Assembly (NCBI GenBank): GCA_964235765.1
Contig: CAXSDH010000009.1
Coordinates: 5,459 to 69,458 of the forward strand
Direction of reading: 5' to 3'
Source: JAVVHH01 sp964235765
GTDB lineage: Bacteria > Pseudomonadota > Alphaproteobacteria > Acetobacterales > Acetobacteraceae
DNA: 64,000 nt
In this document: positions 1 through 8,807 of the stretch, piece after piece
Position numbering within the stretch: position 1 is the first letter of the stretch
Layout of the letters: each line of letters starts with the position of its first letter
Made by a program: the position numbers and the translations under genes
The notes under the pieces: model-generated
The model's database searches: none
What the model was told of the DNA's origin: nothing
The model's input: the letters and a program-made list of their open reading frames with translations, nothing else

Positions 1-1
1 G

Positions 2-898
2 CAGCGGGGCCGCACGCTCGCCATCGTGGGCGAAAGCGGCTGCGGGAAATCCAGCCTGGCGCGTATCCTGGCCGGGCTGCAGCCCGCCAGCACCGGGCGG
101 GCCGAGCTGGACGGCATCGAAATCGGCAGCTTGGCCATCGAACGCCGCGCCCCAGCCCTGCGCCGCCGCATGCAGATGGTGTTCCAGAACCCGGACTCGA
201 CCCTCAACCCCAGCCACAGCGTCGGCTACGCCATCGCCCGCACGCTCCGCCGCCTGAAAGGCGTGTCGGCCGCCGAGGCCCGCCGCCAGGTCGGCCCCTT
301 GCTGGAGGCGGTGGAACTGCCGGCCGAATTCGCCCGGCGCCGGCCGCACCAGCTCTCGGGCGGGCAGAAGCAGCGCGTCGCGATCGCCCGGGCGCTGGCC
401 GGCGACGCCGAAATCCTGCTTGCCGACGAGCCCGTATCGGCGCTCGACGTATCGGTGCAGGCCGCAGTGATCAACCTGCTGTCGCGCCTTCAGGCGACAC
501 GGGGCGCGACGCTGGTGTTCATCTCGCATGATCTGGCGGTGGTCCGGCACCTGGCTGACAGCGTGGCCGTCATGTATCTCGGCCGCGTCGTCGAAGCCGG
601 CCCCGCGGCCCGGGTCTTTGCCGCCCCGTGGCACCCCTACACCGAAGCCCTGCTCTCGGCCGCCCCCGAACCCGACCCGGACGCCCACGGCCGTCGCATC
701 GTGCTCAAGGGCGCGATGCCAAGCGCGATAAATCGGCCGAAGGGCTGCGTGTTCAGCACCCGCTGCCCCCGCCATCTCGGCCCCGTTTGCGACGAGGAGC
801 CGCCGCCGGAGCAAGACCTCGATGGTCTGAGGGTGCTGTGCCACATTCCAGGCGCGACGCTGCTCCAGGCACAACGCGCCTCGCGGGAGAACGCCTAG
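2..898 (+). CDS. Oligopeptide/dipeptide ABC transporter ATP-binding protein (DppF/OppF type), 5' end outside window
   Basis: This cytoplasmic ATPase powers import of peptides or related solutes through an Opp/Dpp-type ABC transporter. The frame is open from base 2, so the N-terminus lies left of the window; the GTG at 26 sits inside the Walker A motif (GESGCGKS) and is not a start. The ABC signature (LSGGQKQR), Walker B (ILLADEP), D-loop (SALD) and switch His (ISHD) are intact. The C-terminus carries the oligo_HPY extension with the Cys pattern CVFSTRCP...C...C, seen in peptide-transporter ATPases. The partner permeases and any second ATPase should lie to the left. A substrate-binding protein of the matching class lies convergently at 1020-2684. 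The transported solute cannot be read from the sequence. Confidence 0.93.
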   Translation, partial: QRGRTLAIVGESGCGKSSLARILAGLQPASTGRAELDGIEIGSLAIERRAPALRRRMQMVFQNPDSTLNPSHSVGYAIARTLRRLKGVSAAEARRQVGPLLEAVELPAEFARRRPHQLSGGQKQRVAIARALAGDAEILLADEPVSALDVSVQAAVINLLSRLQATRGATLVFISHDLAVVRHLADSVAVMYLGRVVEAGPAARVFAAPWHPYTEALLSAAPEPDPDAHGRRIVLKGAMPSAINRPKGCVFSTRCPRHLGPVCDEEPPPEQDLDGLRVLCHIPGATLLQAQRASRENA

Positions 899-958
899 AC
901 CAACGTCGCCCTGACTGGAATCGCACTGGCGATGCCAGTCATGCGACAAGGTTGGTCT
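897..958. terminator. Long multi-segment hairpin between convergent genes
   Basis: A 62-nt inverted repeat overlaps the stop codon of the ABC ATPase. The left arm reads AGACCAAC, GTCGC, TGACTGG, ATCGC; the right arm answers with GCGAT, CCAGTCA, GCGAC, GTTGGTCT. This gives four perfectly paired blocks (25 bp in all) around an ACTG loop, broken only by small bulges. It lies between two convergent genes, so a bidirectional terminator or mRNA 3'-end protector is the simplest reading. No T-tract follows on either strand, so it may be Rho-assisted, or it may be a dispersed REP-like element. Confidence 0.55.
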
Positions 959-1019
959 GCAGACAAAGGCTAGACCAAAGGCCGGGGCGTGAGCCCTGGC
1001 GAACGGAACGCGCCCCAGC

Positions 1020-2684
1020 TCAGTTGGCCACCGCCAGGTTCTGCGCGTCGAGATAGCCCGTCGGGTGCATCTTGAAGCCCCGCACCTTCTTGTCCATGAA
1101 GGTCATCGTCGCCCGCCAGACCGGCTGCACGATGGGGCCGTCGTCGATCATGATCGCCTCCAGCTTCGCCATGACCGCCCGGCGCTGCTCCACGTCCAGC
1201 AGCCCTTCGGCCTCCGCCAGCAAGCGATCGAACTCAGGATTGGAGTAGCCGGATTCGTTCCAGGAGCCGCCGGTGCGGTACGCCAGACTGTAGGTCATCA
1301 CGCCGAGCGGCCGGTGCGCCCAGGTGGTGAAGCCGAACGGCACCTTGGTCCAGACCTCCCAGTATTGGGTCGAGGGCAGCACGTTGATCTTGACGCGGAT
1401 GCCGGCGTCCTTCCACTGCTCGACCATCGCCTGCACCGCCACCAGTTCCCACGCGGCGGAGTCGGACGACCGTGCGGCGATCTCGACATCGATGCCGCCG
1501 GGATAGCCGGCTTCGGCCAGCAAGGCCTTCGCCTTCGCCACGTCCCGCCCAGCAACAGCCACCTTGGCGTACTCCGGATGCACCGGGCTGATATGGTGGT
1601 GCTCTCCGGGCTGGCCGTAGCCGCGCTGCGAAATCTGCACGATGACGGCCGGATCAATCGCGAGCCGCATCGCCTGGCGCACCCGCTTGTCGTCGAACGG
1701 CTTGACCGGGCGCATGCGGGCCGTGGCGGTGTACGCCGTCGTCACTTGATAGAGCTGCAGATGCGGCAACTGCTTCAGCGCATCGACCTGCGTCACGTCG
1801 GTCAAGTAGATACCGTCGACCTGTTTCGAGGCCAAGGCCCCGATCGCCGCCGCCGGGTCGTCCCCGAGATCGATGAACTCCAATTGGTCCAGGGGGGGCG
1901 CGCCGCCCCAGTATGCCTTGTTCGGCCTGAACATCTGGCGGCGGCTGACCTCGTTCTCCGTGAGGATAAACGGGCCGGTGCCGTTCGAGCCCACCTTGAA
2001 CACGCCCTTGTCCGCCGGGTCGAGGATCAGGAACGGGTAGTGGTACAGCTGCTCCGGCACCGCCAGGTTCGCCACCTTGCCGTTCAGCCGGACCGTGTAG
2101 TCGTCCACCTTCTCGATCGCATTCGCGGCCCAGAGGCGAGACGACTTCTTGCGCGCGCCCTTCGCATCCACCTCATCGGTCTCGAAATCCTCCATGAAGA
2201 ACGGCTTCATGAGGCCCAGCACCGAGGAGCCCGTCCTGGGGTCCATGACCCGCGTTATGTTCCAAACAACGTCATCGGCGTTGAAGCCGCGGCCGTTATG
2301 CCATTTCACGTCGCGCCGAAGGTGCAGGGTCCAGGTCTTCAGGTCTTCGGACGCGTCCCATTTCTCGATCAGGGAGGGGCGGGTCACGTTGTCCGCGCCG
2401 GTCACCGCAAGGTAATCGAAGTGCTGCCGCCCGGAGTTCGAAGACTCGACCCAGCTATAGGTGTGCGGGTTCGACAAATCCTGGCAGCGCATGCCGAGCT
2501 TCAGCGTGCCACCCCGGGGCAGCGCCGCTTGCGCCTGGGCGGGCTGCGTGCCCGTCATCGCATAGGCCGCGGTCGCCGAGAGGCCAAGCAAGGTCGCGCT
2601 GCGGAGGAATTCGCGGCGGTCGATGCGCGCCTCGGCAAGCTGCTGCTTCAGCACGGGAATGTAAGGATGGCCGTCGTCTGACAT
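1020..2684 (-). CDS. ABC transporter substrate-binding protein, family 5 (peptide/nickel type)
   Basis: This exported protein binds peptides or other solutes for an Opp/Dpp-type ABC importer. It has 554 residues, usual for SBP_bac_5. A twin-arginine signal (DRREFLRSATLLGLSA, about residues 23-38) precedes a mature region that starts near LPRGGTLKLGM. Family features visible are the early SLIEKWDASEDLKTWTLHLR block, KWHNGRGFNADDVVWN and the C-terminal PVWRAT segment. The ATG at 2684 has a GGAG Shine-Dalgarno 7 nt upstream, and that site abuts a perfect palindrome. It is convergent with the ABC ATPase at 2-898 and probably serves the same transporter, an inference from class and proximity. Confidence 0.9.
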   Translation of the reverse strand: MSDDGHPYIPVLKQQLAEARIDRREFLRSATLLGLSATAAYAMTGTQPAQAQAALPRGGTLKLGMRCQDLSNPHTYSWVESSNSGRQHFDYLAVTGADNVTRPSLIEKWDASEDLKTWTLHLRRDVKWHNGRGFNADDVVWNITRVMDPRTGSSVLGLMKPFFMEDFETDEVDAKGARKKSSRLWAANAIEKVDDYTVRLNGKVANLAVPEQLYHYPFLILDPADKGVFKVGSNGTGPFILTENEVSRRQMFRPNKAYWGGAPPLDQLEFIDLGDDPAAAIGALASKQVDGIYLTDVTQVDALKQLPHLQLYQVTTAYTATARMRPVKPFDDKRVRQAMRLAIDPAVIVQISQRGYGQPGEHHHISPVHPEYAKVAVAGRDVAKAKALLAEAGYPGGIDVEIAARSSDSAAWELVAVQAMVEQWKDAGIRVKINVLPSTQYWEVWTKVPFGFTTWAHRPLGVMTYSLAYRTGGSWNESGYSNPEFDRLLAEAEGLLDVEQRRAVMAKLEAIMIDDGPIVQPVWRATMTFMDKKVRGFKMHPTGYLDAQNLAVAN

Positions 2685-2695
2685 GGGGCTTTCTC

Positions 2696-2713
2696 CGTGG
2701 CCGCGCGGCCACG
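2696..2713. promoter_or_regulatory. 18-bp perfect palindrome touching the ribosome-binding site of the substrate-binding protein gene
   Basis: CGTGGCCGCGCGGCCACG is self-complementary over 18 bases. On the minus strand its last G is the first G of the GGAG that serves the ATG at 2684. In mRNA it would fold into a GC-only hairpin right against the Shine-Dalgarno; in DNA it could be an operator. Either reading is inference. Confidence 0.4.
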
Positions 2714-2829
2714 TCGGCGGCCCATGCGTCCAGCCATTGCGTTGGCGCAGCTTCGCCGCCCCGCCCCTCCCCTGTCAAGGAAACGCTGGCGCCAACTCTA
2801 GCCTTTCTTGCGGAGGGGCGCGCCGATCG

Positions 2830-3944
2830 TCACACGACGCCCTCCGGCCGCAGCGCGCAGGTGTGCGCCATCTCGGGCGTCTCGACCTGGAAGGTGGCGT
2901 GGCCGATGCCGAACTTCCGGACTTCGGTGCAGGCCCGTTCGATCAAGCGGAAATCCGGCGTCGCGTCCAACAGGACCAGGTGTGCCGTGAGCGCCGTCTC
3001 AGTCGTGCTCATGCCCCAGATGTGCAGATCGTGGATCTCCACCACGCCCGGCAATCCGCATAGGCAGGCGCGGACCGCGTCCTGGTCGATGCCGTTCGGG
3101 ACGGCGTCGAGCGACAAGTTTACGGAGTCGCGCAGCAAGGACCAGGTTCCAGCCACGATGATTGCGCTGACCACGAGGCTGATCGCCGGGTCGAGCCACT
3201 GCCAGCCGGTCCATAGGATCAGCCCGCCCGCGACGACGACGCCGGCCGAGACCAGCGCGTCCGACGCCATGTGCATGAAGGCGCCGCGGATGTTCAGGTC
3301 CCCTTTCCGGCCCGACATGAACAGCCAGGCGGTGATCCCGTTCACCGCAATCCCCAACGCCGCGACGACCATGACCGTGACGCCGCCCGTGGGCTCCGGC
3401 TCCGACAGCCGCCGGACCGCCTCCCAGGCGATGCCGCCCGTCACGACGAGCAGGACGACCGCGTTTCCGAGTGCCGCCAAAACCGAGGTGCGGCGCAGGC
3501 CGTAGGTGTAGCGCCCCCCGGGCGCCCGCTTGCCGAGCACCGAGGCGCCCCAGGCGGCGGCGAGCCCGAGCACGTCTCCCAGGTTGTGCCCCGCGTCGGC
3601 CAGCAGCGCCAGTGAGTGCGCGGCCACGCCGTAAACCGCCTCGGCCCCGACATAGGCGGCGTTCAGCCCGATGCCGATCGCGAACGCACGGCCGAAGCTT
3701 GCCGGGGCGTGCACGTGACCGCCCACGTGGGCGTGATCATGGTGGCCGTGGCCGTCATNNNNNNNNNNNNNNNNNNNNNNNNNNNNNNNNNNNNNNNNNN
3801 NNNNNNNNNNNNNNNNNNNNNNNNNNNNNNNNNNNNNNNNNNNNNNNNNNNNNNNNNNGGGGCGTGCACGTGACCGCCCACGTGGGCGTGATCATGGTGG
3901 CCGTGGCCGTCATTCCCATGCTCGTGGCCGTGGTGCTCCGGCAT
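2830..3944 (-). CDS. Cation diffusion facilitator (CzcD/ZitB-like) metal exporter, interrupted by an artefactual scaffold gap
   Basis: This inner-membrane CDF transporter should export zinc, cobalt or similar divalent cations against protons. The frame breaks at the N run. If one copy of the 55-bp flanking duplication and the 100 Ns are removed (155 bases), a single 319-residue protein results. It starts at ATG 3944 with GAGGAG 10 nt upstream. Its N-terminus is rich in His (HHGHEHGNDGHGHHDHAH), as in many CDF proteins. The metal-site motifs are present: LLADAGHNLGDVLG in TM2 and HMASDALVSAG in TM5. A cytoplasmic C-terminal domain ends in HTCALRPEGVV. A GTG at 3726 would give an N-truncated 298-residue version lacking the His-rich arm; that is a by-product of the gap. 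Confidence 0.88.
3704..3913. other. Scaffold gap: 100 Ns flanked by an exact 55-bp duplication
   Basis: Bases 3704-3758 and 3859-3913 are identical over 55 bases, and 3759-3858 is exactly 100 Ns. A round 100-N gap with k-mer-sized identical ends is the mark of two contigs overlapping by 55 bases that were scaffolded instead of merged. Merging them restores the CDF reading frame, which supports an artefact over a biological duplication. Confidence 0.93.
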
Positions 3945-4060
3945 GCGCGAGGCGCTCCTCTTCAGCACCCAGCGGATCGCCGAGGGCCGGAATTGATCTC
4001 GAGCCGTGCGGGCTTGACCTTCCTACGATGGCAATCCCCAGACGTGCTTTCAGCAACCGG

Positions 4061-6730
4061 TCACGCGGTCCGGTCCACTCCCATTCCCAAGGCGGCCTGT
4101 GCCGCCGCGAGGCGCGCCACCGGGACGCGGTAAGGGCTGCAGGACACGTAATCCAATCCGACCTCTTCGCAGAACGCGATACTGGCCGGGTCGCCGCCGT
4201 GCTCGCCGCAGATACCCATCTTGAGCTTCGGCTTTGGTCCGCGCGCCTTGTCGGCGGCGATGCGGACCATTGCGCCCACACCCTCGATGTCGATCGACAC
4301 GAAGGGGTCCTTTGCCAGGATCCCCTGCTGAACATAATCTGGTAAAAAGCGCCCGGCGTCGTCGCGGGACAGTCCGAACACCGTTTGCGTCAGGTCGTTG
4401 GTGCCGAAACTGAAGAAGTCCGCTATCTCGGCGATCTTGTCGGCCACCAGCACGGCGCGCGGCAACTCGATCATCGTGCCGACGAGGTACTCGATGCTTT
4501 CGCCTTGCTCCTCGAAGACTGCCTTCGCCACGCCATCCACTTGCGCACGCGTGATCTCCAACTCTCGCCGCGTGGAGATAAGCGGGATCATGATCTCGGG
4601 CACGGGCGCCTGTCCCGCGACCCGCTTGGCCGCGATCGCCCCTTCGAAGATGGCCCGGGCCTGCATCTCGTAAATCTCTGGGTAAGAGATGCCCAGCCGG
4701 CAACCACGATGCCCGAGCATGGGATTCGCCTCGGCCAGCTCGGCAGCACGGCGGCGGATGGTCACCATATCCTGGCCCAGGGCGGCCGCCACGTCGGCGA
4801 GCTCGGCTTCCTGGTGCGGCAGGAACTCGTGCAATGGCGGGTCGAGAAGGCGGATGGTGACCGGCAGCCCGGCCATGATGCGGAACAGCTCCGTGAAGTC
4901 CTGGCGCTGGAACGGCAGCAACTTGTCCAACGCGGCCCGGCGTCCGGCCAAGTCGTTCGCCATGATCATCTGCCGGACGGCGCCGATGCGCTGCGGGTCG
5001 AAGAACATATGCTCGGTGCGTGACAGCCCGATCCCCTCCGCGCCGAAGTTCCGCGCGGTCTCAGCGTCCAGCGGCGTTTCGGCATTCGTGCGCACACCCA
5101 TCCGGCGCACCCCGTCCGCCCACTCCATCAGCGTTCCGAAGTCGCCCGATAGGCTCGGCTCGATCATGGCGACGCTGCCCACGAACACCTCGCCGGTTGC
5201 GCCGTCCAGGGTGATGATCTCGCCCGCACGGATCGTCTGGCCCCCTGCCGAGAGGGTCTGTGCGCCATAATCGACGCTGATCCCACCCGCGCCAGCAACA
5301 CACGGCCGCCCCATGCCGCGCGCCACCACGGCGGCATGACTGGTCATGCCGCCGCGCGTGGTCAGAATGCCGCGGGCGGCGTGCATCCCATGAATGTCCT
5401 CGGGACTGGTCTCGATCCGCACCAGTACAACAAGTTCGCCCTTGGCGGCGCGCATCTCCGCCTCATCGGAGCTGAACACCGCCGCGCCGCTGGCGGCCCC
5501 CGGGCTGGCAGGCAAGCCCTTGCTGAGCAGCTTGCGGACCGCTTTCGGGTCCAGCGTCGGGTGCAGCAGTTGGTCCAATGACGCCGGGTTGACCCGCTTG
5601 ATCGCCTCCGTCCGGTCGATCAAGCCGGACTGGGCCATCTCCACCGCAATGCGCAAGCTGGCTGCAGCCGTCCGCTTTCCGTTGCGGGTTTGCAGCATAT
5701 ACAGCTTGTTCTGCTGCACCGTGAACTCGATGTCCTGCATGTCGAGATAGTGCCGCTCCAGCGTCTCGCGGACGGCGAGCAGGTCTGCATAGGCCTGCGG
5801 GAGGGCCTCCTCCATGCTGACCTCGCCCGGACGCGCACGCAGGCGGGACAGCGGCTGCGGCGTGCGGATACCGGCCACGACGTCCTCGCCTTGCGCGTTG
5901 ACCAGGAATTCGCCGTAGAACACGTTCTCGCCGGTGCTCGGATCGCGCGTGAAGCAGACCCCGGTGGCGCAGTCCGCGCCCATGTTGCCGAACACCATGG
6001 CCTGCACGTTCACCGCGGTGCCCCAGCTCGCCGGGATGTCGTGCAGCCGCCGGTACGTGTTGGCGCGGGGGTTCATCCAACTGCCGAACACGGCGCCGAT
6101 CGCACCCCAGAGCTGTTCGTGCGGGTCCATCGGGAAGGGTTCGCCCCGTTCCGCCAGCACCATGGTCTTGTATTCGGCCACCACCTTCTGCCAATCCCCC
6201 GGGCTCAAGGCGGTATCCTCGGTAACGCCCGCGTCGAGCTTCGCGCTCTCGATGATCTCTTCGAAGCGATGGTGGTCGACGCCGAGCACGACCGAACCGT
6301 ACATTTGAATGAAGCGGCGATAGCTGTCCCAGGCAAAGCGCGCGTCGCCGCTGGCAGCGAGCAAGCCCTGCACCGTGGTGTCGTTCAGACCCAGGTTCAG
6401 AACCGTGTCCATCATGCCGGGCATCGACACGCGCGCGCCCGAGCGCACCGATACCAGCAAAGGCTTCGCGGCATCGCCGAATCCTAGTCCGACCGCTTGC
6501 TCGACGCGCGCCAAGGCCTCACGCACCTGGGTTCCGAGGGCCGGCGGGTACGCCCGGTCATTCTCGTAGAACGCCGTGCAGACCTCGGTGGTGATGGTGA
6601 ACCCTGGCGGCACCGGCAGGTCGATACTGGCCATCTCCGCCAAGTTCGCGCCTTTCCCACCCAGCAGGTTGCGCATGTCCGCGCGGCCTTCGTTATGGCC
6701 GGCGCCAAAGCTGTACACCCATTGGGTCAT
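4061..6730 (-). CDS. ppdK: Pyruvate, phosphate dikinase
   Basis: This cytoplasmic enzyme interconverts pyruvate, ATP and phosphate with phosphoenolpyruvate, AMP and pyrophosphate. At 889 residues it is full length. The N-terminal ATP-binding domain includes GGKGANLAEMASIDLPVPPG. The phospho-histidine domain has TRGGMTSHAAVVARGMG (catalytic His near residue 462). The C-terminal TIM-barrel has GICGEHGGDPASI with its catalytic Cys near residue 840, and FSFGTNDLTQT. The ATG lies 10 bp after the glyS stop, so it is the third gene of glyQ-glyS-ppdK. Its job is likely gluconeogenic PEP supply or PPi-linked glycolysis. Confidence 0.97.
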   Translation of the reverse strand: MTQWVYSFGAGHNEGRADMRNLLGGKGANLAEMASIDLPVPPGFTITTEVCTAFYENDRAYPPALGTQVREALARVEQAVGLGFGDAAKPLLVSVRSGARVSMPGMMDTVLNLGLNDTTVQGLLAASGDARFAWDSYRRFIQMYGSVVLGVDHHRFEEIIESAKLDAGVTEDTALSPGDWQKVVAEYKTMVLAERGEPFPMDPHEQLWGAIGAVFGSWMNPRANTYRRLHDIPASWGTAVNVQAMVFGNMGADCATGVCFTRDPSTGENVFYGEFLVNAQGEDVVAGIRTPQPLSRLRARPGEVSMEEALPQAYADLLAVRETLERHYLDMQDIEFTVQQNKLYMLQTRNGKRTAAASLRIAVEMAQSGLIDRTEAIKRVNPASLDQLLHPTLDPKAVRKLLSKGLPASPGAASGAAVFSSDEAEMRAAKGELVVLVRIETSPEDIHGMHAARGILTTRGGMTSHAAVVARGMGRPCVAGAGGISVDYGAQTLSAGGQTIRAGEIITLDGATGEVFVGSVAMIEPSLSGDFGTLMEWADGVRRMGVRTNAETPLDAETARNFGAEGIGLSRTEHMFFDPQRIGAVRQMIMANDLAGRRAALDKLLPFQRQDFTELFRIMAGLPVTIRLLDPPLHEFLPHQEAELADVAAALGQDMVTIRRRAAELAEANPMLGHRGCRLGISYPEIYEMQARAIFEGAIAAKRVAGQAPVPEIMIPLISTRRELEITRAQVDGVAKAVFEEQGESIEYLVGTMIELPRAVLVADKIAEIADFFSFGTNDLTQTVFGLSRDDAGRFLPDYVQQGILAKDPFVSIDIEGVGAMVRIAADKARGPKPKLKMGICGEHGGDPASIAFCEEVGLDYVSCSPYRVPVARLAAAQAALGMGVDRTA

Positions 6731-6740
6731 CTAGGTTCTT

Positions 6741-8789
6741 TCAGCCTTCGATACGGGAAAAGTCGGCGGCACGGCCCATCGCGGCGCCGACCTGGGCCAG
6801 CAAACGGAGGCGGTTCTCTCGCACTGCAGGGTCAGGCGAATTGACGGTCACCTGATCAAAGAAAAGATCCAGCTCCGGACGCAAGGCTGCGAGCGCCAGC
6901 ATCGCGTCCGCAAAACGCTCCGCGGCCAATGCTTCCTGCACGGAACCCGTGGCCGCGTCCAGGGCTGCTGCGAGCGCCTGCTCGGCCGGCTCGGCCAGCA
7001 ACGTGGGATCGACCCGGCCCGCATGAGGTCCGTCCCGCTTGTCCTCGATGCGGACGATATTGGCAGCGCGGCGGGCGCCGGCCAGCAAGTCCGCACCGTC
7101 ATCTGTCGCAAGAAAACGCGCAACCGCGTCGGCGCGGGCCAACAGGCGGACCAAGTCGTCATCGGCGCCAGCGGCGAACACCGCCGAAAGCACGTCGTGC
7201 CGGGCGCCCTCCGCGCGAAGCTGAACGCGGAGGCGGTCGGCGATGAACTCCAGCAGCGCCTGGGTCGGCACCTCGGCCGGCAAGCCCGCCTCCGCCACGT
7301 GGAAAAGCTGCAGCAAGGGAAGCCGCAGGCCGTTCTCACGCACGATCCGGATCACGCCCAAGGCCGCGCGGCGGAGCGCGAACGGGTCGCCCGAGCCGGT
7401 GGGCGCCTCACCGATCGCAAAGAAGCCGGCTAGTTGATCGAGCTTGTCGGCCAGCGCGACCGCAATCGTCAGCGGCGCGGCCGGCACCGGATCAGAGGGG
7501 CCCTTCGGGGCGTAGTGGTCGCGAACGGCCTCGGGAACGCCGGCCGGCTCCCGGTCATGCTGGGCGTAGTAGCCGCCCATCACGCCCTGCAACTCGGGAA
7601 ACTCCGCGACCATGCCGGTCGTGAGGTCCGCCTTGGACAGCAAGGCGGCCCTTTCTGCCAAAGCCGGGTCGGCGCCGACCAACGGCGCAAGCGTGCCCGC
7701 GAGCCGGACCAACCGGTGCACCCGTTCGCCTTGCGTGCCGAGTCTGGCGTGGAACGTGACGCCCTCCAGGGCGGACAAGCGGTGGGCCAGCGGCAGCCGC
7801 CGGTCTAAGTCCCAAAAATGACGAGCGTCGCTGAACCGGGCGCGGAGGACGCGCTCATTGCCCGCGACGATGGCGGCCCCACCATCCAGCGCCGCGATGT
7901 TGGCGGCGAACGCGAAACGGGGCGCGGCCGTTCCGTCCGCGTCGCGCAACGCGAAATAGCGCTGGTTCACCCGCATGCTCACCTGCATCACCTCGGGCGG
8001 CAGATCCATATAGGCGGCGTCGATCCGGCCGAGCAGAGCCACCGGCCACTCGACCAGCCCGGCCACCTCATCCAGCAACCCGGGGTCCGCGATCACCGTC
8101 AGCCCTTCGGCAGCCGCCAGGTTCGCAACGCCTTCCGCCACCAGGCGGCGGCGCTCCTCGGCGCCCGGGATGACGCGCCTGGCGCGCAGGCCCTCATGCC
8201 ACTCGGTGAACGACGACACCACGAACGCGCCCGGCGCATGGAACCGATGGCCTTCCGTCTTGGCGCCGGCGACCAATCCATGGCCGTTGTCCGTCCCTTC
8301 GGCGAGGCCGAACGGCACGACGTGCCCGTCGAGCAAGCAAAGGATGCGGCGAAGTGGGCGGACCCAGGTGAAGCCGCTGCCGAGCCCCCAGCGCATGCTC
8401 TTGGGCCATGGAAAGCGCCGCAGCATGGGCGGGATCGCCTGGGCTGCCAGGGTGGCCGCATCGACGGCCGGGCTAGCCTTGGTCAATACCCAGTAATCGC
8501 CCTCGGCTGCCACCTGGTCCCGCGTCGCGGCGTGCTTGCGCAGGAACCCGGCCAGGGCCTGCTCCGGCGCACTCGTGCGGGGTCCGCGCTCCGAAATGGC
8601 GGCGGCCGGCAAGCCGGATTGCAGCGTTGCCACGATCGCGATCCGGCGTGGGCCGCTAAAGGTCTGCACTTCGCGCGGGGCGAGCGGGGCAAGCGCTTCG
8701 GCCAGCAAGCGCGCCAGGTCGGCTTCCGCCCGTGCCTGCATGCGGGACGGGATTTCCTCGCTGAACAACTCGAGCAGCAGTTCCGGCAT
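6741..8789 (-). CDS. glyS: Glycyl-tRNA synthetase beta subunit
   Basis: This is the beta chain of the bacterial alpha2beta2 glycyl-tRNA synthetase, needed for tRNA recognition and charging with glycine. It has 682 residues, normal for the family. The diagnostic N-terminus MPELLLELFSEEIPSRMQ is present, as are the MRWG block, the HD-type segment around LLSKADLTTGMVAEFPELQGVMGGYYA, and the C-terminal anticodon-binding region with FFDQVTVN. It starts 18 bp after the glyQ stop and is followed 10 bp later by ppdK. Confidence 0.97.
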   Translation of the reverse strand: MPELLLELFSEEIPSRMQARAEADLARLLAEALAPLAPREVQTFSGPRRIAIVATLQSGLPAAAISERGPRTSAPEQALAGFLRKHAATRDQVAAEGDYWVLTKASPAVDAATLAAQAIPPMLRRFPWPKSMRWGLGSGFTWVRPLRRILCLLDGHVVPFGLAEGTDNGHGLVAGAKTEGHRFHAPGAFVVSSFTEWHEGLRARRVIPGAEERRRLVAEGVANLAAAEGLTVIADPGLLDEVAGLVEWPVALLGRIDAAYMDLPPEVMQVSMRVNQRYFALRDADGTAAPRFAFAANIAALDGGAAIVAGNERVLRARFSDARHFWDLDRRLPLAHRLSALEGVTFHARLGTQGERVHRLVRLAGTLAPLVGADPALAERAALLSKADLTTGMVAEFPELQGVMGGYYAQHDREPAGVPEAVRDHYAPKGPSDPVPAAPLTIAVALADKLDQLAGFFAIGEAPTGSGDPFALRRAALGVIRIVRENGLRLPLLQLFHVAEAGLPAEVPTQALLEFIADRLRVQLRAEGARHDVLSAVFAAGADDDLVRLLARADAVARFLATDDGADLLAGARRAANIVRIEDKRDGPHAGRVDPTLLAEPAEQALAAALDAATGSVQEALAAERFADAMLALAALRPELDLFFDQVTVNSPDPAVRENRLRLLAQVGAAMGRAADFSRIEG

Positions 8790-8807
8790 GATGGGATACG
8801 CGCCGGA

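Noticed and set aside
3704..3913. A biological direct repeat or insertion at the N run
   Set aside because: Exact 55-bp identity, a round 100-N gap and restoration of the gene on merging point to scaffolding, not biology.
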